DNA of 64,000 nt from Hemerocallis citrina (lineage: Eukaryota > Streptophyta > Magnoliopsida > Asparagales > Asphodelaceae). Below, piece after piece: positions 44,572 to 55,709 of the stretch. The stretch's first letter is position 1. Every line of letters begins with the position of its first letter. The notes beneath the pieces are model-generated. The model worked only from the letters and a program-made list of their open reading frames with translations. It ran no database searches and was not told the origin of the DNA. Where the stretch lies: contig CM030362.1 of the NCBI GenBank assembly GCA_017893485.1, positions 38,472,984 through 38,536,983 on the forward strand, in the 5' to 3' direction. The position numbers were made by a program, and so were the translations under genes.

Positions 44572-47500
44572 ATGTTATACATATTCTGGAATGTGAGGGG
44601 GATGAGACAGAAATCCAAAAAAAGACTTATTAGTGACACTATCAGTAGATATAGGCCGACCATTTGCGCATTTCAGGAAACTAGGGTTGAATTTCCTAAC
44701 GTAGTAGATTTTCAAAGCATCAAAGGTATAGGCTCCTTCGAGTGGAGGTTTAAACCATCGAGAGGGTTTTCAGGGGGTATAGCTATCGGGATCGATCTGA
44801 CGGTGTTTGAGATTATAGACGAAATTGCGGGGGTATACACTATCACGATCACTATCAGAAGACGGGCGGATAGCTGGACCCATACGGTTACTACAGTATA
44901 TGGACCTTACGAGTCATCTCAAAGGAATTTGTTCTGGGACGAGATTAGAAGCATTAGAGGAAGGTGTAAGGGTCCATGGGTGGTGGGTGGGGATTTCAAC
45001 ATAACAAGATTTCAGTTCGAGCACCTAGGTAGAGGAGCGCCTAGGGGGGACAGGGAGCAATTCAACACTTTAATCAATGATTTAGAGTTGGTGGAAATCA
45101 ATCCGACGAATAGGAAATTCACCTAGTCGAATTTACAAGCAGCTCCTACTTTGGCAAAATTAGATAGAATCCTAGTTTCCTCTGAATGGGATGACCGCTT
45201 TCCATTTGCGAAGGCCAAAGCGATGATCAGGTTTACATCGGATCATACTCCATTAGCATTGGATTGTGGGGAAGGACAAAGAAAGATCACATTCCAATTC
45301 CGCTTTGAGAAGTCATGGACGTTGTGTGAAGGTTCAAAGAGGATTATTGAGGAGAGTTGGAATGCCCCAACCTCGACAGATTCGGCAGTGGGAAGCTGGA
45401 TTCAAAAGATCAGGAGATTAAGAGTTAGATTGAAGCAATGGGCCAAGATGGAATTCGGTCAGAATCAGAGACTCAAAGAGGAGATAGGAAAGAGGATCGA
45501 GCAATTAGAAATCATAGAGGAGGAAAGAGATTTAATAGATATCGAATTAGACGAGTTACACAGGAAGAGACAGGACATACTTCATATTGGGAGGATGGAG
45601 AAACATTACTGGAAGGAACGCTCTAGAATTCAGTGGTTGAAGGAAGGAGATGCCAATACAAATTTTTTTCACAAGATGGCCAATGGAAGAAGGCGTAGAA
45701 ATCACATCTCTGGGCTTAATGTGGAAGGAGTTTGGTGCGAGAATGAGGATAGAATAAAACAACACCTATATGAGAAGTTTAGGGAGTTGTTGGGCGAAAG
45801 AAGAGAACATAGGTGTTCGTTGAATCAGAATATGTGGATGAATTCTAGGATTGATGGATCTGAGGTCATTGAAAGCAATTTTAACGAAGAGGAGGTTCTA
45901 TCTGCTATCAACAGTTTGGGTTCGGATAAAGCACCTGGTCCAGACGGATTCCCGATATTATTCTACAAGCTTTACTGGAATATCATCAAAAGTGATTTCA
46001 TGCGCATTGTACAAGAGTTCTACAAGGGGGAGGCAGACTTAGACCGACTCAACTATGCAAACATCGTTCTGATCCCAAAGCACCAGGAGGTTAAAGAGGT
46101 AGGAGATTTCAGACCTATCAGTCTGCTCAACGGCTCCTTCAAGATTATTACCAAGGTCTTAGCCAATAGATTGGGCCCTCTATTAAATGAGATTATCGGA
46201 GAATCTCAGAGTGGATTCATTAAGGGAAGGGACATAATGGATAGCGTCGCTTCGGCTCACGAAATCGTATTCAGAGCTAGCAGAGACAATATAGACGGGT
46301 TTCTCTTTAAAGTGGACTTCCAAAAGGCCTACGACTCTGTCGAATGGAATTCGGTGGACGAAGCGCTGCTGCTTAAAGGATTCGGGGAAAAGTGGAGGAA
46401 ATGGATATTCCAATGCATCAGAGGCGGAAAATCATTTCTTATCATTAACGGAGCGCAGGGTAAAGAAATCAGATGCAAGAGAGGGCTTCGACAGGGGGAT
46501 CCCCTGTCATCGATGTTATTCGCAATTGTTGCAGATGGACTGCCGGAGATGATAGCTAACGGGCATAAAGAGAGAGCTCACTTTGGCATTGATATCAGGG
46601 GTTTCCCAGAGCCTATCTCTATCCTGCAATACGCAGATGACACGTTATTGTTCGGTACGGCGTCCAATGAGGACATCATGGCTATGGGATCAGTATTGAA
46701 GTGCTTCGAAGCTTGGTCCGGAATGAAGGTCAATTTCAAGAAGAGCTGTGTCACTCAACTTAGCGACCTATGCTCCGTTCCCATCTCAACGATACATCAG
46801 ATGCTAGGATGCAATAGGGGAGAGTTCCCGTTGACATATCTAGGGATTCCCATCAGGCTAGGGAAGCTCACTAAGGAAGACTGGCAACCACTTATCGATG
46901 GGATCGAGAAAAAGTTAGCAGGATGGAAAGGAAAGTTTCTTACATTGGGAGGAAGGATCACCTTGCTAATTGCAGTAATCAACAGCATCCCCATTTACCT
47001 CATGTCGATCTTTGAAATACCGGCATGGGTAATTCACAGGATAGACAAACTTAGAAGGAGATTCCTTTGGAAGGGAGCTAACGAAGGGGGGAAAGGGATC
47101 CATCTTGTTAATTGGGGGAGGATTTGCAAAAGGAGGGAGTTTGGAGGTTTGGGAGTCATTAATCTTAGAGACATGAACCTGGCCCTTCTGAGCAAGTGGT
47201 GGTGGAAGCTGGCTAAACGACGGAACAATTGGTGATGTAAGTCCCTAACAAATTATAGGATTAGGAGGAAATTCAAATTTGGGGGTAAAGGCATCCACAG
47301 CAGAAAATCTTTCTTTTGGAAAGGGGTTTACAAGACGGGCGATATTTACCACAACAACACTATTTGTAGGATCAAAGATGGCAGGAACACAAGATTTTGG
47401 AAAGACAAGTGGTGCGACAACAATTCGCTTATGGGGCTTTTCCCCGTAGCGGCAGAGGTAGTACTGAACAAGGATACACTGGTGGCTGACGTTTGGAGGA

Positions 47501-48189
47501 ACAATAAATTGAGATTACAGGTCAAAGACACCCTCGACTATGAGGCAATCGATCAATTACAAAAGGTTAACAATTTCATTCGTACAGAAGGAAATTACAC
47601 CCAACAGGAAGCAGACGAGAGATGGTGGACGCTGGAGGCTAACTGTAAGTTCTCGGTCTCCTCGTTATACAGAAGGCTGAATGACGGGGGCATTAGAAAC
47701 AATAGTACGGACGTTATTTGGGGTATCAGCGCTCCCTCAAGAGTTAAGGTCTTTCTTTGGTTGGTGGAAAACGATGCAATTCTCTCCAAGGTGAACTTAA
47801 TGAAGAGGAGTCTCGTGGACAATATGATTTGTAGTACATGTATGTCATACGATGAAGATACGAACCACATTCTATTCAACTGTGTTAGAGCTAGATGGGT
47901 TTGGGGGGTAGTGGGTAGCTCGTTCGGAGTCTCCAATTATCCAGGGTCCAGTGCTGAGGTTTGGGGGTCATTTAGAACCAACGGGATTAGAAAAGAGGTC
48001 AGATTAGATTGGGAAATAGCGATTGCGTCGGTTTTGTGGAACCTATGGCTAGACCGGAATGATTTCTGTTTCAATAGCGTTCGTCACTCTCTTTCATCGT
48101 TGATGCAAAAAATTCACTTATGTCGTTATGAATGGACAGGGCTGAACAAATCCAGGAAGAAGATGAGCTTCGGAGAGGAGGAGGAGTAG
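44572..48189 (+). pseudogene. LINE ORF2 (endonuclease and reverse transcriptase), two stops
   Basis: ORF2 nicks target DNA and primes reverse transcription from it. Endonuclease: FWNVRGMRQKSK, CAFQETRVEF, WVVGGDFNITRF and, after the first stop, FTSDHTPLALD, so all catalytic motifs (N, E, D/N, SDH) are visible. RT: FRPISLLNGSFKIITKVLAN, SQSGFIKGRDIMDS, KVDFQKAYDSVEW, GLRQGDPLSSMLF and the YADDTLLFG box. The C-terminal part has a zinc-binding RVT region (CSTCMSYDEDTNHILFNC). In-frame stops are TAG at 45124-45126 (inside the endonuclease) and TGA at 47233-47235 (after RT), both where Trp fits. Otherwise one frame is kept over 3.6 kb. There is no RNase H domain. Confidence 0.92.
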
Positions 48190-48424
48190 ATAGCAAGCAG
48201 GAGGACTTCTGGCGTCTGGGAGTGGGATTTTATCTTTTGGTCTGATGTAATAGACGCCCTAGTATTTTGATGTTTTGCTCAGTGTTCGGATTGTTTAGCC
48301 CGAATTAAGATGTTGCTTATTGTTGTTCTGCCTTCGGGCTTTATATGTACTATTCCTGTTTCATTAATTACCCTTTAATGAAGCGATGACTCTAGTCATC
48401 TTTTAATCAAAAAAAAAAAAAAAA
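48190..48424 (+). other. LINE 3' UTR and poly(A) tail
   Basis: A GT-rich 3' UTR with TTGTTGTTCTGCCTTCGGGC, then ATGACTCTAGTCATC, a short inverted repeat, directly before the A16 tail at 48409-48424. Confidence 0.8.
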
Positions 48425-49137
48425 CCCAAAAATGCGGTACCATTGGAGCACCCCACTTGAAACCCCAAATCAAAATGACATATTCTAAGGAATATGCTAA
48501 AATGGAACCCAAAATAGGGATGAAGATGGGGTTCCATTGGTAATGCTCTTAGCTGGCCCCAAAGTTGGACCAAGGTAAAGCCATTAAGCTCCAATTTCGT
48601 TCTTTCTTTGTTTTTCGATATCATTCATGGCAAGACCCTAATCAAATTTCAAAAGTACAGATGCACAACCTACTCCAACTCAAAGGTACTACACTGGAGC
48701 AACAGAAATAAGCAGTACCTCAACTTAAAAAAAAGAAAAAAGAAAAAAAGAAAATAGACAATACTACCATGGCTAACTCTGCTACTTTTTCCATGTCTTG
48801 TAAGTGAAGAGAAGCAACAGGAGTGGAAAGTGATTAACGATAACCATATTTGTTGCGACTATTCTAACTTAGTTGTGTAGTATTGTGCTAAACCTCGTGC
48901 AACACACTTTTGGGTCGAAGAACAGGTAGGTAAGCTCCAATTTCTTTCTCAATGCTGTGTGCCATAGCTATATTCAACATGCTTGTCAAACTGACTGTGC
49001 TACTTAATTCTAATTCTATATATAACAGAAGCTACTTATCGGGTTGTATCACTAGAATTTTAATTACTCTCTTTTACCTAAAGCCTCTTGATCTGAAACT
49101 CTTCCGAATGTTAAATTCATAAAGCTTAAAGTAATAT
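48425..49137. other. Unique DNA between LINE and copia element
   Basis: Contains GGGGTTCCATTGGTAATGCTC near 48534, possibly the end of an old MITE; otherwise nothing recognised. It continues at 53948 beyond the copia insertion. Confidence 0.5.
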
Positions 49138-49142
49138 GTTAT

Positions 49143-49521
49143 TGTAGGTCCCGCCACAAAAGGGCATGCACTCATGCATGCAACGTTTGGTGCATGCTGA
49201 TGCATGACAACGTTTGATGCAAGCATGGTGTCTTTTCCAAAGCATGGTGTCTCTTCCAAAGCATGGTGTCTTTTCAAAAGCATGGTGTCTCTTCCAAAGC
49301 ATGGTGTCTGTTCCAAAGCATGGTGTCTCTTTCCCTCTTATAAATTCTCACTATTTTCTTCATTTGAAGACACACTCAACTTAAGAGAAAAATAGAGATT
49401 GATAGCCACAGAGAGCTTATAAAGTATTGAGAGTTTTTGTAAATCTTTTGAGATTGAGAAATAATATTTGTGTTGTTTTCTTCTCAAATTTATCTCTGTT
49501 GTTTTTCTCACGATCCTAACA
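49143..49521 (+). repeat. 5' LTR of the Tnt1-like element, six 19-bp repeats
   Basis: 379 bp from TGTAGGTCCC to CGATCCTAACA. It holds six tandem GCATGGTGTCTCTTCCAAA units just before the TATA-like TTATAAATT (49338-49346), a position typical of enhancer-like repeats in Tnt1-type LTRs. Confidence 0.95.
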
Positions 49522-49523
49522 AG

Positions 49524-49535
49524 TGGTATCAGAGC
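49524..49535 (+). other. Primer-binding site (initiator tRNA-Met)
   Basis: TGGTATCAGAGC, two bases after the 5' LTR. Confidence 0.95.
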
Positions 49536-49576
49536 CAGGTTGAGTTGTGGAGTGCCAAAAGTCTTTGCAGATCAAG

Positions 49577-52500
49577 ATGTCGATGGAGGAATCAATATCA
49601 TCATCATCATTTGGAGCCATGATCAAGCTTACTGCCACCAACTATACACTTTGGAGATCTCGGATGGAAGATCTCATAAGTTGTAAAGATCTCTTTGATC
49701 CTATTGAGGAGAAGGGAAAAAGACCTGAAGCTACCAATGAGGCGGACTGGAAGAAGATGAACAGGAAAACGATCGGTCAGATTCGACAGTGGATCGATCA
49801 CAGTGTCTTCCATCATGTTGCCCAGGAAACGGATGCTTTTGCCCTTTGGAAGAAGCTGGCGGATATGTACCAGGCCAAGACAGCTCGAAATAAGGCCCTG
49901 CTGATGAGACGGTTGGTGAACCTGAAGCTACAGGGAGGAACTTCTGTAGCAGAACACACCAGCGAGTTTCAGAGCCTGGTGAATCAGCTATCTTCAGTGG
50001 AGTTACCACTTGAAGATGAGTTACAGGCACTTCTACTTCTCAGCTCTCTTCCAGACAGTTGGGAGACATTGGTGGTCTCCCTCAGCAACTCGGCTTCGAC
50101 TGGCAATCTTACCATGTCTATGGTTAAGGATGCCCTATTCAATGAGGAAGCTCGGAGAAAGGACGTTGGCACAGAAGCACAAGCCTGCGTCACAGAAGTC
50201 CGTGGGAGACAACGAGAGGAAGATCGAGGCAGGTGGAGAGGCAGGAGCCAAAGCAGAGGCAGATCGAGAGGCAAATCAAGTGATGGGAGGAGGCCTGCAT
50301 ACAACTGCCATCACTGTGGCAAACCAGGCCACATGAAAAGAAATTGTTGGAAGTTACAAAAACAAGGCGGTCAGGGAAGGTCACAACCAAAGAAGGAAGG
50401 AGATGCACAAGTCACAGTACTAGAAGATGTGGCTCTTTGCTCTCATGAGGATGAGACATGCCTCCATGTGTCGAATCAGGGCGTAGAATGGGTGGTAGAT
50501 ACTGCAGCATCTTGCCATGCCACTCCTCGAAAGGACATCTTCACGAGGTACAAAGCTGGGGATTTTGGCTCGGTGAGGATGGGAAATTCTAGCTTTGCTA
50601 AGATTGTCGGAATTGGTGACGTTCGGATGCAGACTGATGCCGGGTGCACAATCACACTGCAGGATGTTCGCCATGTACCTGAACTTCGACAAAATCTTCT
50701 TTCGGTGAGAGCCCTAGATGAAAAGGGATATGATAACCGTTTTTGCAAAGGCTCGTGGAGGATGCTGAAAGGTGTAATGGTGATCGCTCGTGGACATCTC
50801 TACAGCACTTTGTACAAGACTCATGTGAAGATCAATGTGGAGAGTCTCAATATTGTTGAACATGAAGCTTCGCAGAAACTGTGGCACCAGAGACTCGGTC
50901 ACATGAGTGAGAAAGGTTTATCAACCTTGATGAAGGAAAATCTTATCTCCATTACCAAGAATGCAGAGCTTCAACCTTGCAGCAGCTGTTTATTTGGCAA
51001 GCAGCGAAGAGTCTCTTTTAGTTCCTCTTCGACAAGGAGATCAGAGTTGCTCAGTCTGATACATTCTGATGTTTGCGGTCCCATGGAGGTGGAGTCGCTA
51101 GGCTGTAACAAATACTTTCTGACATTTATTGATGATGCTTCTCGGAAGGTGTGGGTGTATTTTCTGAAGACAAAAGATCAGGTCTTGGAAAGCTTCAAAA
51201 CATTTCATGCCATGGTAGAGCGTGAAACGGGGAAGAAGCTGAAGTGCCTCCGCTCAGATAACGGAGGCGAGTATACATCCAGGAGTTTTGATGCCTATTG
51301 CAAGAGTCAGGGCATTCGGTACGAGAAGACGGTTCCACGTACCCCGCAACACAATGGGGTAGCAGAAAGAATGAACCGAACAATCATGGAAAGAGTCAGA
51401 AGTATGCTCAGCACAGCAAAGCTGCCAAAGCCATTTTGGGGAGAAGCTGTTCGCACCGCCTGCTACTTGATCAATCGATCTCCATCAGTCCCGCTGAATT
51501 TCAACATCCCGGAGAAGAAATGGACCGGCAAAAACCCCTCCTACTCTCACCTGAGGACATTTGGATGTCTGGCTTATGCACATGTCTCAAAGGAGCTCAG
51601 GCAGAAGCTCGATGCGAGAACCACTCCATGCATTTTCATAGGCTATGGAGACGAGGAGTTTGGATACAGGCTATGGGATCTAAAGACGAAGAAGCCCATC
51701 AGAAGTAGAGACGTGGTGTTCCATGAAAATCAGACATATGGGGACACTGAAAAGTCTACAATTGCTGAAAGACCTGTCAGTACTCAGGACTTTGTTCCAG
51801 ATACAGTACCAGTACAAGCTGCCGCAGATGATGATGTGTCTGATCAAGAACTAGAAGCAGAACCAGAGGAGGAGTAAGAAGGGATTGATGAGCCTGGGGA
51901 GCCGCAACCTTTCACAGCTGCAGAACCAGTACAAGATAATGATTCACCGCCTGAGACGAGTGAGCCTCAGCTACGTAGATCTGAAAGAGGCCATGTTCCG
52001 TCTACTAAATATCCAGAATCAGAGTACATTCTTCTTACTGATGAAGGGGAGCCAGAGAATTTCCAGGAAGCATTGTCTCATCCAGACAAAGACAACTGGC
52101 TGCACGCTATGCGGGATGAGATGGACTCTTTAGAGAAGAACCAAACCTACGATTTGGTTAAGCTTCCAGGAGGGAAGAAGGCACTAAAGAACAAGTGGGT
52201 ATTCAAGCTCAAGAAAGATGGCAGCGGAAAGGTGGTGAAGCACAAAGCTCGGCTAGTGGTCAAAGGATTCCTTCAGAAGAAAGGCATCGATTTTGGTGAG
52301 ATTTTTTCTGCAGTTGTAAAGATGACTTCAATCCGAGTCATGCTCGGATTAGCAGCTAGCCTAGACTTGGAGCTTGAACAAATGGATGTGAAGACTGCAT
52401 TTCTTCACGGTGATCTGCATGAAGAAATTTACATGGAGCAGCCAGAGGGATACGAGGTTCCAGGGAAAGAGAATCTCGTATGTAAGCTGAAGAAGAGTTT

Positions 52501-53607
52501 GTATGGCCTCAAGCAAGCACCAAGGCAATGGTACAAGAAGTTTGATTCATTCATGGTGAGTCAAGGCTACAAGAGGACTGCTGCAGATCAATGCGTCTAC
52601 ATTCAAAGGTCCCCTGATAGAAATTCATTGCACTGTTACTATATGTCGATGACATGTTGGTCGTCGGACAAGATGCAGTGAAGATCAGACAGCTGAAGAT
52701 AGAACTCTCTAAGGTCTTTGATATGAAGGACCTTGGGCCAGCTCAGCAGATTTTAGGTATGAACATCTCTCGAGACAGAAAGGCCCGAAGATTGTGGTTA
52801 TCTCAAGAGAAATATGTTGAACGGGTGATCAAGCGATTCAACATGGAGGGTGCCAAGCCAGTTAGCATCCCACTGGCTAATCATTTCAAGTTGAGTAAGA
52901 GTTCGTGTCCCTCATCCAGGAAAGAGATCGAGGAAATGGAAGTTGTGCCTTATTCTTCAGCGGTTGGAAGTCTGATGTATGCAATGGTGTGTACGAGGCC
53001 GGATATTGCACATGCAGTGGGTGTGGCAAGCAGATTTCTCTCCAATCCAGGAAATGAGCATTGGGAGGCTGTTAAGTGGATTCTCAGGTATCTTAAGGGT
53101 ACTTCAAAGAAATGTTTGTGTTACGAGGGAGCTGATCCGGTTTTGGAAGGCTATACAGATGCAGATATGGCCGGAGATCTTGATGGTAGAAAATCGACTT
53201 CTGGTTTTATCTACACTTTTGCAGGGAGAGCTGTGTCATGGCAGTCAAGGTTGCAGAAGTGCGTTGCACTATCTACGACAGAAGCAGAGTACATTGCTGC
53301 CGCTGAAGCTGGCAAGGAGATGTTGTGGTTAAAGCGATTTCTACAAGAACTCGGGATCAAGCAGAATGACTACAAGGTACATTGTGACAGTCAGAGTGCT
53401 CTGGATTTGAGCAAGAATTCAATGTACCATTCCCGAACAAAACATATTGATATTCGCTATCACTGGATACGCGAGGTGATGGATCAACAATTGTTGAAAC
53501 TGATGAAGATCCACACGAAGGAGAATCCAGCAGACATGTTGACAAAGATTGTGTCTCGGGAGAAACTAGAGTTATGCAGAGACATAACTGGAATGGAAGA
53601 GAGATGA
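49577..53607 (+). pseudogene. Copia gag-pol polyprotein, one stop and one frameshift
   Basis: ATG 49577 (MSMEESIS) is chosen over upstream non-ATG codons. Gag has LTATNYTLWRSRMEDLISCK and the knuckle CHHCGKPGHMKRNC. Protease VVDTAASCHATPRKD uses DTAAS, as in Tnt1. Integrase has HQRLGHMSEKGL, CSSCLFGKQRR, SDVCGPMEVESLG, FIDDASRKVWVYFLK, RSDNGGEYTSRSF and TPQHNGVAERMNR, with all DDE residues. TAA at 51875-51877 ends the first block inside the acidic linker. RT follows: LKNKWVFKLKKDGSGKVV, MDVKTAFLHGDLHEEIYM, SLYGLKQAPRQWYKKFDSF. A small indel near 52620 puts the YVDDML box (52650-52670) in another frame, which then runs open through RNase H (DADMAGDLDGRKSTSGF, STTEAEYIAAAEA, CDSQSALDLSKN) to 53607. 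Confidence 0.95.
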
Positions 53608-53625
53608 CGATTGGTGCAGATGTGG

Positions 53626-53640
53626 CGTGAGGGGGAGAAT
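53626..53640 (+). other. Polypurine tract
   Basis: GTGAGGGGGAGAAT directly before the 3' LTR. Confidence 0.85.
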
Positions 53641-53942
53641 TGTAGGTCCCGCCACAAAAGGGCATGCACTCATGCATGCAACGTTTGGTGCATGCTGATG
53701 CATGACAACGTTTGATGCAAGCATGGTGTCTCTTCCAAAGCATGGTGTCTCTTCCCCTCCTATAATTCTCACTATTTTTTTCATTTGAAGACACACTCAA
53801 CTGAAGAGAAAAATACAGATTGATAGCCACAGAGAGCTTATAAAGTATTGAGAGTTTTTGTAAATCTTTTGAGATTGAGAAATAATATTTGTGTTGTTTT
53901 CTTCTCAAATTTATCTCTGTTGTTTTTCTCACGATCCTAACA
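53641..53942 (+). repeat. 3' LTR of the Tnt1-like element, two 19-bp repeats
   Basis: 302 bp, the same as the 5' LTR except that only two of the six 19-bp units are present, plus a few substitutions near the TATA region (CCTATAATT here). The 77-bp length difference is four units plus one base. Confidence 0.95.
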
Positions 53943-53947
53943 GTTAT

Positions 53948-55557
53948 GTCATAGAATTTACTGAAGAAGAAATGAAGTTGTGAATCAATGCCATATTTTG
54001 TTGGTGAGATATCGTGCGTGGTTATACTTGAAATGAGATATTTTGCTAATTATAGGCTGGTAGTGTAGTTGAGAATACTAGCTAGCATCTTAATTGGCAT
54101 TCATTCTCACCTCCCTATGCTATTGAGAGGTTGTAGCAAATGCCGGAGCCATTGAAATTTCATGGACCACAAGCCAACCTAACCTGTAAGCAAGATAGGA
54201 AGTTAATATTAGCCTGAGGATTCAATTTCTAAGTGAAAAGAGTATGAATGAAGTTCCATCTCTTCCCTTTTATGTAAGCAGCAAAAACTATATTTCGTAT
54301 CTGTTAAATTTCGACAAAGTGAATTACAGTCATAAATGAGATGACAATATGTTATGTTTTCTTTTCTCTCGGTTCAGGCCTTCAATATTACCACAATTTC
54401 CAGATAGATGTTTGTTCAATGTACCACCATCTAGTTACTGTCCTACTGATTAGTACTGAATTTATGCTTCTATGATAACCTCTTTGGTTCTTCATTTGAT
54501 ATATTGACAAGGGTTTGCTGTCAATTTAATTAAAGTTCTTGCATCAAACTTTTAATTTCTTTTAAAAGGCTTGTATCTGAAGCTTCTATTTAATAACTGA
54601 TTATAATGTTCGATATGATGGAATTTAGTTTTCTTGCCAATAAAGTTACAATGATTCAATCATTAATGGCAAGGACTTGAAGACAGTATGATTAATCATA
54701 TCTGTGTGTTTTAAACTTTTCCCTTTTTCATCTTTTCCTTTGTTCAATTATGTTGCATGGATTTACTGTACATATATAAATGAGTGCAATTTGTTCACTG
54801 ATTTAATTCTTAATAACTAACTGGTATATTCTGTATACCTACCCCTGCTCCAATATAGTAATACAAAGGTCTCCATTATGAATAATGACATTGTTAGGAT
54901 ATGGGATTGTTTGCATTGCCACTGCCAATATTGTGATCATCTATCAGCCTGTGCCAGTTTTATCATAACATACAAAAACAAAACAATAATATTATCTCTA
55001 GTTCCATATCGACATCATGGATAGACTAGCTTTTCCTTAAATCTCAAATTAATCGCCTGCAAGTTCTCCATACACAACAAGAGAAACAACGTGAAATCGT
55101 TGTGGGTAAAACATCTAAATGCAGCTGTTAAATTTTGATCTCTGTTGAGACTGCAATACACATTAATTCATCATCTAATACTTCAATTTGTATGAATTAT
55201 ATATATGTAGTTGTTTATATTTTGTGAACAGGATTAGTCTTGTAGTAGGTTGGTGACAGCGAAACTGAGCTGTGGACTGTGGACTGGTCTAAATGATGCC
55301 AGCAGGTTTGGTGAGATATATAGAACCCAACGAATCTTTAAGCTCCTGTCCCTTTCTTTCACTTAAATTCTTCTAAGTTCCATAAAGATATAGCTCATAT
55401 TTCAAGAGGATTGTATAATCTAAAACTTGTTATTAATTAATGGTATTATTTTTCCAAACTGGTTTAAGTCAGAAGAGAACTAGACTAAAGGTGAAATGTG
55501 GGTTAATTTTACAAGGGTTGACAATTGAGTGATGAATTTATAGAGATACATAAGAGT
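53948..55557. other. Unique AT-rich DNA, no gene recognised
   Basis: No open frame with family similarity, no repeat ends. Intron-like composition throughout. Confidence 0.6.
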
Positions 55558-55696
55558 TGTTAAGCTAAATCAGAGAGATATGAAGACAATACTGAATATT
55601 GAATTAAGTTTAACTAAGTACAATACCACCTATATATAGGAGGTGAACAAATATCAAAACAACTCTACCACCAATATGGGACTATAATATCTAACA
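55558..55696 (-). repeat. 3' LTR of the minus-strand copia element
   Basis: Runs TGTTAAGC to TCTAACA on the plus strand; contains the TATA-like CTATATATAGG. Followed on the right by CCCCCTCTCAAACTC, whose complement is the purine-rich tract before the LTR. Confidence 0.9.
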
Positions 55697-55709
55697 CCCC
55701 CTCTCAAAC

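Larger units (their letters stand above)
41800..48424 (+). mobile_element. L1-type LINE retrotransposon, near full length, decayed
   Basis: ORF1 (gag-like) then ORF2 (endonuclease, RT, C-terminal zinc region), a 3' UTR from 48190, and a poly(A) tail of 16 at 48409-48424. No LTRs. The sequence after the tail begins CCCAAAAATG. A short CCCAAAAAAAT at about 41780 could be the other target duplication, but it is too simple to be sure. Several stops and a frameshift make it non-autonomous. Confidence 0.92.
49143..53942 (+). mobile_element. Ty1/copia retrotransposon, Tnt1-like, complete, 4800 bp, TSD GTTAT
   Basis: Both LTRs, primer site, gag-pol and polypurine tract are present, flanked by a perfect 5-bp duplication GTTAT (49138-49142 and 53943-53947). 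Apart from repeat copy number the LTRs differ at only a handful of bases, so the insertion is young. Coding defects are one stop and one small frameshift. Confidence 0.96.

Noticed and set aside
41341..48537. LINE nested in a Harbinger-like MITE (GAGCGATCCCAATGGAT at the left, ATTGGTAATGCTC at the right)
   Set aside because: The inverted similarity is short and the flanks CTA/TTA do not match, so it is not strong enough to call.
48425..48560. Small MITE between the LINE tail and 48560
   Set aside because: The two GGT(A/T)CCATTGG words are in the same, not inverted, orientation and no duplication was found.
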